Positions 16,585 to 28,197 are shown, counted from the first letter of the stretch. The stretch is 64,000 nucleotides of DNA from Bacteroidota bacterium (GCA_029572965.1 JAKPQD010000164.1:62001-126000); one strand, 5' to 3'. Notes: a model not told the origin generated them from the letters alone. A program made the numbers and translations.

Positions 16585-18687
16585 ATGTTTAAAATGAAGA
16601 TATTTCTTTCAATACTGGCTATTTGTTCTTTTGCCTTAATAAAAGTAAATGCCCAGTCGTGGACTGCCGATAATGGCAATGGGACTTACTCTAATCCGCT
16701 GTTTTTCGATGAATTTTCTGACCCGGATATTATCAGGGTTGGCGAAGATTTTTATCTGGCAGGGACAACCATGCACGCCATGCCCGGTTTGGTGGTGTTG
16801 CATTCAAAAGACCTTGTCAACTGGGAGTTTATGAGCTATTGTCTCGATTCTTTAAATCTGGGTAAGGAATTTAACCTTGAAGATGGTAAAGAGGCTTATG
16901 GACAAGGTATTTGGGCCCCATGTATCCGCTACCACAACAATATGTTTTACATATTCACCAATGTCAACGGGCACGGTATGCAGGTATTTATTTCCAAAGA
17001 CCCTAAAGGCCCTTGGGTTCATAAACCTTTGAATACAAAAATTTATGATTTGTCAGTGCTTTTTGATGACGATGGGAAAATTTATGCCGTGTATAACTAC
17101 AATGAAGTCAGGATGGTAGAACTAAAACCTGATATGAGCGGCATTGTAGAGGGTACTGAAAAAGTCATTATCCCTGCAGGAAACAATATGGGGGAAGGGC
17201 ATCATATCTATAAAATTAAAGGAAAATATTATATCATCAGCGCCAATTATGCTCCTGTAGGCCGTATGCAATGTGCCCGTGCCGACAAGCCTTACGGGCC
17301 TTACGAAACGGCTGTTATTAGTGCTGAAGAAACTATGGGCTTTAAAAGAGGCTGGGTGACCTGGAGTGTGGGGCTTGGCAAACCTGTGCCCGAACCTGGT
17401 TTCAAGTTTAAACTCGACGAGCCTGGTGAAAACGACTTTGGCGCCGTTCCGCTTCATCAGGGCGGTATTGTTGATTTGCCCAATGGCGATTGGTGGGGCT
17501 TTTCCATGATGGACTTCATGTCGGTGGGCCGAACAACCTGTTTGTCGCCTGTTACATGGCATGACGGCTGGCCATATTTTGGCCTGCCCGGAAACCTTGG
17601 CCGTTCGCCACGTACCTGGGTGAAACCCAATGTTGCTGCGGTTACCTCCCCTTCGGCTCCTTATCAGAGAAATGACGATTTCTCTGGGCCAAAGCTGCAG
17701 CCTGTGTGGCAGTGGAACCATAATCCGGTTTTGCGAAAATGGGAACTCAATAAGAAAAAAGGTTCGTTGCGGCTGCATACTTTGCCTGCCAAAGATTTTT
17801 TGTGGGCAAAAAACACGCTTACTCAACGTGTTGTAGGCCCTGAGTCATATGCTACGGTTGTTTTGGATGCTACCTTTCTTAAGGTTGGCGATATTGCCGG
17901 GTTGGCTTATTTGAATATGCCTTATGCCTGCCTAGGGGTAGCTCGCACTAAAGAGGGTTTTGTGTTGCGTTTTTATGACCAATATACCAATAAAACCATT
18001 GAAGAAAAACTTACTTCAGGCAAAATTAGCTTGCGAGCCTGGGGCAATTATGAAAAAGATATTGCCCGGTTTAGTTACAGCATTGATGGGAATACCTTTG
18101 CAAATATTGGCGATTCGGTTCGTTTGCCTTATCAACTCAAGACTTTTCAGGGTTCGCGTTATGCACTTTTTGCTTATAACACTACAGGCAAAGAAGGTGG
18201 CTATGCCGATTTTGAAGATTTCAAGCTTGTTGAGCCTTTGGCCGATCGTTCAAAAAATATCCCTGCAGGCAAGGTAATTACGTTGGTCAATATGGCCAAT
18301 CATGATGCTGTGTGGGCAAACCCTCATGGAATGTTACATTCTGTCCCCGTAGATTCTAAAGAATTTGAAGGTAAGGGTTGTCAATTCAGGGTTCACGACA
18401 GGGGTAAAGGACGTGTTGCCCTTGAAGCATTGAGTGGTGCTGGTTTTCTTACTGTTGTCGGGATTGGTATTTCTGGCGATGTAAGGTTGCTTAAAGAAGA
18501 ATCTGAAGGCAGTCTTTTCCAGTGGCAGGACATGTTGCACAACCAATGTATGCTTTTGTCGCTAAAAACCAACCGTTATGTAGGCTTAACACCCGGAACA
18601 GGCGAGCCTTATGCAGCCGATCGTCCCGGGGCTCTTCCTAACCGCAAGGATGGTACAGTGTTGGTCTGGAAAATAGTTAATGAATAA
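16585..18687 (+). CDS. GH43 protein with beta-sandwich and C-terminal beta-trefoil (fascin/AbfB-like) domain
   Basis: Signal peptide to about KVNAQ; alternative ATG at 16594. The propeller has base Asp in FSDPDIIRVG, TTMHAMPGLVVLHSKDL, modulator Asp in IYDLSVLFDDDG, and acid Glu in GEGHHIYKIKGKYY. Residues ~370-555 are a concanavalin-like module (NDDFSGPKLQPVWQWNH, FSYSIDGNTF). Residues ~565-700 contain three fascin-like strand repeats (ITLVNMANHDAVWANPHG, RVALEALSGAGFLTVVG, MLLSLKTNRYVGLTPGTG), consistent with a beta-trefoil sugar-binding fold. Probably a beta-xylosidase or arabinofuranosidase; the SDPDI/TTMHAMPG form is common in xylan-active subfamilies. It is 10 bp after the DUF3237 gene. 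Confidence 0.9.
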   Translation: MFKMKIFLSILAICSFALIKVNAQSWTADNGNGTYSNPLFFDEFSDPDIIRVGEDFYLAGTTMHAMPGLVVLHSKDLVNWEFMSYCLDSLNLGKEFNLEDGKEAYGQGIWAPCIRYHNNMFYIFTNVNGHGMQVFISKDPKGPWVHKPLNTKIYDLSVLFDDDGKIYAVYNYNEVRMVELKPDMSGIVEGTEKVIIPAGNNMGEGHHIYKIKGKYYIISANYAPVGRMQCARADKPYGPYETAVISAEETMGFKRGWVTWSVGLGKPVPEPGFKFKLDEPGENDFGAVPLHQGGIVDLPNGDWWGFSMMDFMSVGRTTCLSPVTWHDGWPYFGLPGNLGRSPRTWVKPNVAAVTSPSAPYQRNDDFSGPKLQPVWQWNHNPVLRKWELNKKKGSLRLHTLPAKDFLWAKNTLTQRVVGPESYATVVLDATFLKVGDIAGLAYLNMPYACLGVARTKEGFVLRFYDQYTNKTIEEKLTSGKISLRAWGNYEKDIARFSYSIDGNTFANIGDSVRLPYQLKTFQGSRYALFAYNTTGKEGGYADFEDFKLVEPLADRSKNIPAGKVITLVNMANHDAVWANPHGMLHSVPVDSKEFEGKGCQFRVHDRGKGRVALEALSGAGFLTVVGIGISGDVRLLKEESEGSLFQWQDMLHNQCMLLSLKTNRYVGLTPGTGEPYAADRPGALPNRKDGTVLVWKIVNE

Positions 18688-18722
18688 GTATAGTTTAAAA
18701 TAATGATTTTAAAGGGATTGAG

Positions 18723-20057
18723 ATGAAGAGGATTTGTATAAATCTATTATTTGTGCTGTCTTTTACAGCAATTAATGCCCAAAACCCTATTGTTAGAGAC
18801 CAATTCACGGCCGATCCTTCGGCAAGGGTTTTTGGCGACAAGGTTTACGTGTATCCTTCGCATGATATACTTGCTAAAGATGGACAAGGCCGTCCCGGAT
18901 GGTTCTGTATGGCCGATTATCATGTATTTTCGACTTCAAATCTCACTGATTGGACAGATCATGGCGTTATTGTAAGCCAGAACAAAGTGAAATGGGTTGA
19001 TTCTGCTGCTTATGCCATGTGGGCACCTGATTGTATAGAGCGTAATGGTAAGTATTATTTCTATTTCCCTGCCATAAAAAAAGATACCTTTGACGGAAGG
19101 GGCTTTGGTATTGGCGTTGCTGTGTCTGATAGCCCTTATGGGCCATTCGTCCCTGAAGAAAAACCTATAAAAAAAGTACATGGAATTGACCCTAACGTGT
19201 TTATCGATAAAGACGGGCAAGCCTACCTTTATTGGTCTATGCGCAATATTTATGTGGCCAAACTTAAGGATAACATGCTTGAAATAGAGGGCGAACCCCA
19301 GGTTATAGCTAATCTCCCTGAAAATGGCCTGAAAGAAGGCCCCTGGTTGTTCGAACGAAATGGGATTTATTACATGACCTTCCCGCATGTCGAAAATAAA
19401 ACCGAACGCCTGGAATATGCTATGGGCAAGAGCCCTATGGGGCCTTTTTCAATGACAGGCGTTGTTATGGATGAGTCTGAGTCTGGATGTTGGACCAACC
19501 ATCATTCTTTTATCAACTTTAAAGGCCAGTGGTATTTGTTTTATCACAACAACGATTTGTCCCCTAAGTTTGACAAAAACAGGTCAATAAGGGTAGATAG
19601 CCTTTTCTTTAATGAAGACGGGACTATCAGGAAGGTAATCCCTACATTTCGTGGAGTGGGCCTTACTTCTGCTTCGTCAGAAATTCAAATCGACAGGTAT
19701 AGTGCGATAAGCAAAAGTGGAGTATCTGTTACTTTACTTGATACTGCCAATACTTTCAAAGGCTGGAAAACTGTTTTTGAAAATAAAGATTCCTGGATTC
19801 AATACAATAGTGTTGACTTTGGAAAAGAAAAACCCAAGATAATAGTGATTAAAGCTTTGTCAGAAAAAGGAGGGGACTTGCTGGTAAAAACCAGTAATGC
19901 CGGCGAAAAGATAATTGCTAAAGTCAAAATTCCGGCAAATAAAGACTGGATTGAGATAAAGTTGCCTGTATCGCTATCTGTCAAAGGTGTTCACAATATT
20001 GTTGTTTCACAAGTCGGAGATAATCCCGTTGAAGTGGATTGGATAAGTTTTAAATAA
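18723..20057 (+). CDS. GH43 arabinofuranosidase/xylosidase with CBM6-like domain
   Basis: A 444-residue secreted protein (signal peptide to TAINAQ). GH43 residues: base Asp in FTADPSARVFGDKVYVYPS, modulator Asp in GIDPNVFIDKDGQAYLYW, acid Glu in LKEGPWLFERNGIYY. The C-terminal ~120 residues (EIQIDRYSAISKSGVSVTLL ... GDNPVEVDWISFK) are a CBM6-like beta-sandwich. The architecture is the same as that of the truncated GH43 at the left edge (1-1131), and segments such as the EGPW-F/L blade match closely, so the two may be diverged duplicates. Part of the continuous + strand cluster, 35 bp after its neighbour. Confidence 0.92.
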   Translation: MKRICINLLFVLSFTAINAQNPIVRDQFTADPSARVFGDKVYVYPSHDILAKDGQGRPGWFCMADYHVFSTSNLTDWTDHGVIVSQNKVKWVDSAAYAMWAPDCIERNGKYYFYFPAIKKDTFDGRGFGIGVAVSDSPYGPFVPEEKPIKKVHGIDPNVFIDKDGQAYLYWSMRNIYVAKLKDNMLEIEGEPQVIANLPENGLKEGPWLFERNGIYYMTFPHVENKTERLEYAMGKSPMGPFSMTGVVMDESESGCWTNHHSFINFKGQWYLFYHNNDLSPKFDKNRSIRVDSLFFNEDGTIRKVIPTFRGVGLTSASSEIQIDRYSAISKSGVSVTLLDTANTFKGWKTVFENKDSWIQYNSVDFGKEKPKIIVIKALSEKGGDLLVKTSNAGEKIIAKVKIPANKDWIEIKLPVSLSVKGVHNIVVSQVGDNPVEVDWISFK

Positions 20058-20094
20058 TTTTTTTAAAGAAACCTAACTATATAACTGATAAGCT

Positions 20095-21582
20095 ATGAGA
20101 ACTAATTATTTTTTGAAAACAGTGCTAACAGGTATTGTTGCTTTGCTGTTTGTCCCATTTTTAAAAGGGATAAACACAGGAACTGTAACAACAATAACTT
20201 ACTATTCAACTACACAAAAAGTTGACTGTAAAATGAATGTTTATGTGCCTTATGGGTACGATCAGGAAGCTGATACTGTAAATTCTTATCCTGTATTTTA
20301 CTTAATCCATGGTGGGGGCGAAAATTATACTCATTGGGTCAATTCGGGGAATGCCAAAGGTACCCTCGATGAATTTATTGCTGCAGGAAAAGCCGTGCCA
20401 ATGATACTGGTGATGCCTGATGCGAAAAATCTTGCTGCTGACGTTTTTGCTAAGGAACTTATTAACGATATTATTCCATACATAGAAAAAAACTATAGGG
20501 TAAAAGCTGACAAAGACCATCGTGGGGTAGGAGGGCTTTCCTGGGGTGGATTGCAAGCTATGGAAGCTGGTATTTATCATTATGAAATGTTTGGTTATTT
20601 GTCTGTCCTCAGCTCCGGGTGGTTTACAAACGAAACAGCTACCTATAACAGGGCAAAGGCCTTTTTGTCAGCACATGGCAAAGACATGGAAAAAAGTATC
20701 CGTTATTTGTATTTCAGTGAGGGTACATCTACTGATATTGCATACAACAATGGTATGGCAACCCTCAAAGTGCTTAGAGATTCTGGTTTAACAGTCCATT
20801 ATTGGGAACATCCTGGTGGTCACCAATGGTCGGCCTGGCGAGAAGATTTCAGGTCATTTGCGCCTTTTCTTTTCCGCGATACAGCAACTAAATATGTTTC
20901 TCTTGCATTTCAGGGTGGAATAATTACTAACTCTACTATCATGACCCACCTCGACTCGGTTATAGCAGAGCCCGTTAAACCTGTAAGATATGGCTATACT
21001 TTTGCCGGATGGTACAAAGATGCTGCATGCCTTGATAGTTTTGATTTTGCTCATGATACCATCAAGAAAAACATTACACTATATGCCAAATGGAGTATCA
21101 ATTCTTATAAAATTAGTTTTAACTCAAACGGGGGCAGTGCTATTAATGATACTATTGTTGCCAACTATAATACCTTAATTACAGCTCCTATTGCTCCTGT
21201 AAAATCTGGATATGTGTTTGATGGCTGGTACACAAACGGGGCATTTACCAAAAAATGGGATTTTAGCAAAGACAGAGTGCCTAATACAGACATTACACTT
21301 GTAGCTAAATGGGTAGATATCGCTTCTGTATCTGTTGACAAAGTAAATATGATGAAAATTGCTGTGTTCCCAAACCCTGTCAAATCAGTGCTACAAATAA
21401 ATAATCTGCATTCAGATGCTTCTGTTGCTATCTTTGGTATAGATGGAAAGCTAATGGTCACTGAAAAACTCAAAGCCCCCAATGGTACCATAAATGTTGA
21501 AGCCTTGCCTGAAGGCTTTTACAAGGTAAAAATAAGCAATGCTTCTTTTGAAATGAATCAAAATATTGTTGTAAAACGTTGA
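20095..21582 (+). CDS. CE1-type esterase with two InlB-like repeats and T9SS sorting domain
   Basis: Residues ~30-275 form an esterase-D/feruloyl-esterase-like hydrolase: TITYYSTTQKVDCKMNVYVP, FYLIHGGGENYTHWVNSG, nucleophile Ser in GVGGLSWGG, and a likely His in EHPGGHQWSAW. Two Listeria-Bacteroides (InlB B-type) repeats follow (~290-410), each ending in FAGWY or FDGWYTNGAFTKKWDFSKD. The last ~70 residues are a T9SS sorting domain (IAVFPNPVKSVLQINN ... EGFYKVKISN). The protein is therefore likely exported by T9SS and surface-linked. Acetyl or feruloyl removal from xylan is inferred from context. Signal peptide at residues 1-25. Confidence 0.9.
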   Translation: MRTNYFLKTVLTGIVALLFVPFLKGINTGTVTTITYYSTTQKVDCKMNVYVPYGYDQEADTVNSYPVFYLIHGGGENYTHWVNSGNAKGTLDEFIAAGKAVPMILVMPDAKNLAADVFAKELINDIIPYIEKNYRVKADKDHRGVGGLSWGGLQAMEAGIYHYEMFGYLSVLSSGWFTNETATYNRAKAFLSAHGKDMEKSIRYLYFSEGTSTDIAYNNGMATLKVLRDSGLTVHYWEHPGGHQWSAWREDFRSFAPFLFRDTATKYVSLAFQGGIITNSTIMTHLDSVIAEPVKPVRYGYTFAGWYKDAACLDSFDFAHDTIKKNITLYAKWSINSYKISFNSNGGSAINDTIVANYNTLITAPIAPVKSGYVFDGWYTNGAFTKKWDFSKDRVPNTDITLVAKWVDIASVSVDKVNMMKIAVFPNPVKSVLQINNLHSDASVAIFGIDGKLMVTEKLKAPNGTINVEALPEGFYKVKISNASFEMNQNIVVKR

Positions 21583-21593
21583 TATAAAATAAA

Positions 21594-22517
21594 ATGAAGA
21601 AATTTTCAATCATTCTTGCGCTATTGTTTTCTGTTTCCTGTTTTGGGCAGAAATATTCCAAATGCTGGAAAGATGTTAATTATGCCGGCGATACAATGGG
21701 GTATCATAACCTCGATATTTATCTGCCTGAAGTACAGAAACCATCTTATCCGGTAGTAATCACGATTTATGGAAGTGCCTGGCTTTCTAATAAATCTAAA
21801 GGAGCCGACTTAAATACTTTAGGCAAAGTGTTACTCGAGGCTGGTTTTGCAGTAGTAATGCCCAACCATCGTTCGAGCTTTGATGCTAAATTCCCTGCCC
21901 AGGTGCAGGATATAAAAGCCGCTATCCGCTTTATCCGTGCCAATGCTGCCAAATATCAGGTAGATACTGCGTTTGTAGGCATAACTGGTAGCTCATCCGG
22001 CGGAAACCTTGCTGCTATGGCAGGGACAACCCGCAATGTGAAACATTATACCCAGGGCGGCATATCTATAGACATTGAAGGAAATGTTGGCAATAATACC
22101 GCTTCCAGTAGCTCTGTTGATGCAGTTGTTGACTGGTTTGGCCCAACCAATATGCTGGTAATGGATTCATGCGGTGGTACTGACTTTATCCACAACGATG
22201 CCAGGTCGCCTGCATCGCTTTATATTGGTGGCCCTATTCAGGAAAATAAGGAAAAGACTTTGCTTGCCAGTCCTATGACGTATATCGACCCAAGCGACCC
22301 TCCATTTCTTATCTTTCATGGCGAAAAAGACCGCGTAGTGCCTTATTGTCAAAGCCAGTTGCTTTATGCAGCATTGCAAAAAGCTAATGTGCCCAGCCAG
22401 TTTTTTCTTGTGCCTGGCGGACAGCATGGTCCGGAGGTGCATGTTGATAAGTATATGAAAATGATGGCCGACTTTTTTGTAGCAGAATCTGCTAAACATA
22501 AAGCTGTTAAAAAATGA
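21594..22517 (+). CDS. Alpha/beta hydrolase esterase (BD-FAE/carboxylesterase type)
   Basis: Secreted 307-residue hydrolase (signal peptide to SCFGQ). Fold landmarks: oxyanion strand VVITIYGSAWLSN, nucleophile Ser in GITGSSSGGNLAAM, acid Asp near FHGEKDRVVPY, His in GGQHGPEVH. Proteins of this form include acetylxylan and feruloyl esterases. The oxyanion motif IYGSAW differs from the usual HGGG. Its last four bases (ATGA) overlap the start of the next esterase, so the two are translationally coupled and probably act on the same ester-decorated oligosaccharide. Confidence 0.85.
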   Translation: MKKFSIILALLFSVSCFGQKYSKCWKDVNYAGDTMGYHNLDIYLPEVQKPSYPVVITIYGSAWLSNKSKGADLNTLGKVLLEAGFAVVMPNHRSSFDAKFPAQVQDIKAAIRFIRANAAKYQVDTAFVGITGSSSGGNLAAMAGTTRNVKHYTQGGISIDIEGNVGNNTASSSSVDAVVDWFGPTNMLVMDSCGGTDFIHNDARSPASLYIGGPIQENKEKTLLASPMTYIDPSDPPFLIFHGEKDRVVPYCQSQLLYAALQKANVPSQFFLVPGGQHGPEVHVDKYMKMMADFFVAESAKHKAVKK

Positions 22518-23401
22518 AAACGTTGAAAATATTATTCGTCTTTGTCTTTGTAATCTTGGGTTCTTCTCAGGCTCAGGAAATAGTAAACTTGTACTCAGAT
22601 AAAGTGCCTAATGCAAAGGTTTCAGGAATAAAAGAAACATATAATTCAGGTATGTACCGAGGAGTGATTACCCCTACTCTTCAGGTATTTCTGCCCGAAA
22701 AAGGCAAAGGGACAGGGGCTGCTGTGGTTATCTGTCCCGGAGGTGGCTACTATGTTGTTGTTTATGATGGCGAAGGGGTATTGACAGCCAAAGAACTTGC
22801 CAAAAATGGCATTGCAGCCTTTGTACTCAAATACAGGCTCCCGGATGACTCGTTAGAAATGGATAAAACCATTGCTCCTTTGCAGGATGCCCAGCAAGCC
22901 ATAAAAGTAGTTAGAGAAAATGCTGCAAATTGGGGTGTAGATGTTCATAAGGTAGGTATTATGGGTTTTTCGGCAGGTGGACATTTAGCATCTACCGTGG
23001 CAACTCATTTTGACAAACCGGTAATTGAAAATACCAATAATACCAATTTGCGCCCTGATTTCCAGATATTGGTTTACCCTGTGATAAGCATGCAAGACAG
23101 CCTGACGCATCGCGATTCAAGGAATTGTTTGCTGGGTAAAAATCCTTCGAAGCAAATGATAGATTTATACTCTAATGAGTTGCAGGTGACTGCCAATACC
23201 CCTCCTGCATACCTCACTCATGCAGGTGATGATAAGCTGGTAGATGTGGACAACAGTATTGTCTATTTTGAAAAGCTAAGGCATCTCAAAGTACCTGTAG
23301 AAATGCACATTTATCAAAAAGGTGACCACGGTTTCATCTTCAAACACCAAGGTTGGATGGAGCCATTGTTCAGATGGATGAAAGACTCGGGGATCAATTA
23401 A
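22514..23401 (+). CDS. Alpha/beta hydrolase, acetylxylan-esterase-like
   Basis: The 295-residue protein has a signal peptide to SSQAQ and a compact hydrolase domain: VVICPGGGYYVVVYDGEG (oxyanion hole), nucleophile Ser in IMGFSAGGHLAST, acid Asp near THAGDDKLVDVDNS, His in KGDHGFIFK. This is the pattern of the BD-FAE/Axe-type esterases found in xylan loci of Bacteroidota. Start ATG overlaps the TGA of the preceding gene. Substrate could be acetyl-xylan or a feruloylated side chain; sequence alone does not decide. Confidence 0.87.
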   Translation: MKTLKILFVFVFVILGSSQAQEIVNLYSDKVPNAKVSGIKETYNSGMYRGVITPTLQVFLPEKGKGTGAAVVICPGGGYYVVVYDGEGVLTAKELAKNGIAAFVLKYRLPDDSLEMDKTIAPLQDAQQAIKVVRENAANWGVDVHKVGIMGFSAGGHLASTVATHFDKPVIENTNNTNLRPDFQILVYPVISMQDSLTHRDSRNCLLGKNPSKQMIDLYSNELQVTANTPPAYLTHAGDDKLVDVDNSIVYFEKLRHLKVPVEMHIYQKGDHGFIFKHQGWMEPLFRWMKDSGIN

Positions 23402-23418
23402 AAATTAAAAATTACGAA

Positions 23419-23482
23419 TTAACCATTAACCATTAACCATTAACCATTAACCATTAACCATTAACCATTAACCATTAACCAT
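23419..23482. repeat. Heptanucleotide tandem repeat (TTAACCA)9
   Basis: Nine exact copies of TTAACCA occupy 23419-23481, directly after ATTACGAA and 17 bp downstream of the esterase stop. It is non-coding and lies in the 118 bp gap before the tandem esterase gene. Copy number in such perfect short arrays can change by replication slippage. Confidence 0.97.
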
Positions 23483-23507
23483 CTATCTCCTAATTGCTAT
23501 ACACTAA

Positions 23508-25439
<1,932 letters not shown>

Positions 25440-25465
25440 AGCCTGTCGAAAATCCGAAAGGGATT

Positions 25466-25560
25466 TAATATTTGGTCTTGGGTTATAGTTGTTGGTTTTG
25501 CAGCTTAAACCTTCCAGGTTTCAAAAACCTGGAAGGTTTCTCAATAGTTCCAACCCGTTT
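25466..25560. repeat. Dispersed ~90 bp repeat, copy B, with perfect 15 bp hairpin
   Basis: AAACCTTCCAGGTTT (25507-25521) is separated by CAA from its exact reverse complement (25525-25539). The flanks match, in inverted orientation, those of the copy at 3221-3310, including TGGTCTTGGGTTA. It lies in the 289 bp gap between the bimodular esterase and GH95 genes. The rest of that gap (to 25728) shows no gene or clear promoter. Confidence 0.7.
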
Positions 25561-25728
25561 TCAAAAAGTTGTAGCTCAAAATTTACATCAGGGTAATCTG
25601 ATGGCATTTGATTTAGTGACGAAGCAGGATTTGAAATTGTAATGGATGAATATTCCCATCGCAAAAACGACTTTAAGGATAAATACTAAATAGTGAAAAT
25701 TAGCAATAATTTCTAATAGGATAAAACG

Positions 25729-28197
25729 ATGATAAAGAAGATTTTATGTCATGCACTTTTTTTTAGCTTCATACTTGTAGCGCAAAATGCTTTAGCTCAG
25801 CAAGGTGGAAAGCTGAAGCTATGGTACAACAAGCCAGCAAAGGTGTGGAACGAGGCGCTGCCTCTTGGAAATGGCCGTCTTGGGGCAATGGTGTTTGGCG
25901 GACCCGAAAAAGAGTTGGTACAGCTCAATGAAGCAACGTTCTGGTCCGGAGGCCCTTCCAATAATGACAATCCTGATGCTTTAGAAGCATTGCCTGTTGT
26001 CAGGCAGCTGATTTTTGAGGGAAAGTACGACGAAGCCCAAAATCTGGTTAATCAAAAGTTGACCGCCAAACAGTTGCATGGCTCAATGTTTCAACCTGTA
26101 GGCAACCTGTTGCTTACTTTTGGACATACCAATTTTACTGATTATTACCGCGAGCTGGATATTGAAAAGGCTGTATTTACTGCATCTTACAAAGTGGACG
26201 GAGTGATCTACAAACGCGAAGTGTTTGCTTCTGCCCCTGACCAGGTTATTGTCCTTAGGTTGACAGCCGACAAACCCGGCAAATTGTCTTTTGTAGCCGG
26301 TATCAACGGGCCTTTGCAAAAAACAATGACCGTGTTGGACAATACTACCCTCGAACTGACAGGGCTCTCCAGCGACCACGAAGGCGTAACCGGGCAGGTG
26401 AAATTCAATGCCCGGGTAAAACTGCAGCTTACAGGTGGTGCAGCCGAGGCTTTACCTGATGGTATAAAAGTCAGCAATGCCAATGAAGCGCTCATCCTGA
26501 TTTCTGTTGCTACCAATTTTGTTGATTATAAAACCTTGACAGCCAACGAAACCGAAAAATCTGCCAACTATTTGTCAAAGGCTGAAAAGAAAACGTTTGC
26601 AGAATTATATAAAAAACATGTGGCTGCTTATCAGCAGTATTTCAACCGTGTAAGCATTGACCTGGGTTCATCTGCAGCTCGGGCTTTACCCACCGATGAA
26701 CGTGTCAGAAATTTTTCTCAAACCAACGACCCTGAGCTTGTGGCCTTGTATTATCAGTTTGGCCGCTATTTGCTTATTTCGTCATCGCAACCCGGCGGAC
26801 AAGCCGCTAATTTGCAAGGGATTTGGAACGACCAGGTACATCCTGCCTGGGACAGTAAATACACCATCAACATTAATACCGAGATGAACTACTGGCCTGC
26901 CGAAAAGTGCAACATGACTGAAATGCATGAACCTTTAATTCAGATGGTCAGGGAGCTTTCTGAGTCCGGGCAAAATACTGCCAAAACCATGTATGGTTGC
27001 AAGGGTTGGGTAGCCCATCATAATACCGATATTTGGCGCATATGTGGTGTTGTTGACGGCTCTTTCTGGGGTATGTGGCCTATGGGCGGGGCGTGGCTTT
27101 CGCAACACCTTTGGGAAAGGTATCTTTACAATGGTGATTTGAAGTATCTTGAATCGGTATATCCTGTACTAAAGTCAGCTTGCGAGTTTTATCAGGATTT
27201 TCTCATAGAAGAGCCTGTTCACAAGTGGCTTGTTGTAAGCCCTTCTATCTCGCCCGAAAACGCCCCGGCCGGGCGTTCGGCTTCTGTCAATGCCGGAAAT
27301 ACTATGGATAACCAGATATTGTTTGACTTGTTCTCTAAAACTATCAAAGCTGCCAGGCTGTTGAACAAAGACAATGCTTTAATTGCTGATTTACAAAAGA
27401 CGCTAGACCGTTTACCCCCTATGCAAATAGGACAGTACGGGCAATTGCAGGAATGGATGCAAGACCTTGACAATCCTAAAGATGAGCATCGTCATGTATC
27501 GCATTTATATGGCTTGTTTCCAAGCAACCAGATTTCGCCTTATTCTTCGCCACAACTTTTTGATGCTGCCCGCAATACCCTCAAATACCGTGGTGATGTA
27601 TCTACCGGGTGGTCTATGGGTTGGAAGGTCAACTTCTGGGCACGTTTGCTCGATGGTAACCACGCCAAAAAACTTATAACAGACCAGCTTACATTGGTTG
27701 ACCCTGTAAGGCCCGCATCTGGAGGTACTTATCCTAACCTTTTTGATGCCCATCCGCCATTTCAAATTGATGGCAACTTTGGTTGTACTTCTGGCATAAC
27801 CGAAATGCTGATGCAAACTCATGATGGCGCAATTCATATACTGCCTGCTTTGCCCGATGATTGGAAAACCGGCGAAATAAAAGGCCTGCGTGCTTATGGA
27901 GGGTTTGAGGTCAGCTTTAGCTGGGAAAATGGCAAGGTAAAGGAAATTGTTATAAAATCTAATCTTGGTGGCAATTGTCGCATACGTGTGCCAAATAAGG
28001 TTCAATTAGCAGGAGGTTTAAAGTTGAAAGTAGCTGAAGGCGTTAACCCCAATCCTTTTTTTGCTGTGCCTCAAATAAAAAGCCCTATAATTTCGGATGT
28101 GGCAAAACTTTCAGCAGTTGAGCTTAAACCAACTTTACTGTATGATTTCGAAACAAAGGCTGGTCAGAAATATATTATCCATTTGCTTAAAGAATAA
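25729..28197 (+). CDS. GH95 alpha-L-fucosidase or alpha-L-galactosidase
   Basis: The 822-residue secreted enzyme (signal peptide to NALAQ) shows full GH95 layout: N-terminal beta domain LWYNKPAKVWNEALPLGNGR, then an (alpha/alpha)6 barrel with LQGIWNDQ and NINTEMNYWPAE. The acid Glu is in SPSISPENAP and the base Asp is in PPFQIDGNFG; these correspond to the catalytic Glu, Asn and Asp known from bifidobacterial AfcA. Members hydrolyse alpha-1,2-L-fucose, but a related xylan-locus enzyme acts on alpha-L-galactose, which would suit a complex glucuronoarabinoxylan. Both options remain. It is preceded by a 289 bp gap and followed, 58 bp on, by a GH43-like gene. Confidence 0.93.
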   Translation: MIKKILCHALFFSFILVAQNALAQQGGKLKLWYNKPAKVWNEALPLGNGRLGAMVFGGPEKELVQLNEATFWSGGPSNNDNPDALEALPVVRQLIFEGKYDEAQNLVNQKLTAKQLHGSMFQPVGNLLLTFGHTNFTDYYRELDIEKAVFTASYKVDGVIYKREVFASAPDQVIVLRLTADKPGKLSFVAGINGPLQKTMTVLDNTTLELTGLSSDHEGVTGQVKFNARVKLQLTGGAAEALPDGIKVSNANEALILISVATNFVDYKTLTANETEKSANYLSKAEKKTFAELYKKHVAAYQQYFNRVSIDLGSSAARALPTDERVRNFSQTNDPELVALYYQFGRYLLISSSQPGGQAANLQGIWNDQVHPAWDSKYTININTEMNYWPAEKCNMTEMHEPLIQMVRELSESGQNTAKTMYGCKGWVAHHNTDIWRICGVVDGSFWGMWPMGGAWLSQHLWERYLYNGDLKYLESVYPVLKSACEFYQDFLIEEPVHKWLVVSPSISPENAPAGRSASVNAGNTMDNQILFDLFSKTIKAARLLNKDNALIADLQKTLDRLPPMQIGQYGQLQEWMQDLDNPKDEHRHVSHLYGLFPSNQISPYSSPQLFDAARNTLKYRGDVSTGWSMGWKVNFWARLLDGNHAKKLITDQLTLVDPVRPASGGTYPNLFDAHPPFQIDGNFGCTSGITEMLMQTHDGAIHILPALPDDWKTGEIKGLRAYGGFEVSFSWENGKVKEIVIKSNLGGNCRIRVPNKVQLAGGLKLKVAEGVNPNPFFAVPQIKSPIISDVAKLSAVELKPTLLYDFETKAGQKYIIHLLKE

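Noticed and set aside
17122-17826. 234-codon minus-strand frame within the GH43 gene
   Set aside because: Antisense to clear GH43 motifs and without recognisable protein features.
23419-23482. CRISPR-like array
   Set aside because: The repeats are contiguous heptamers without spacers and no cas genes are present.
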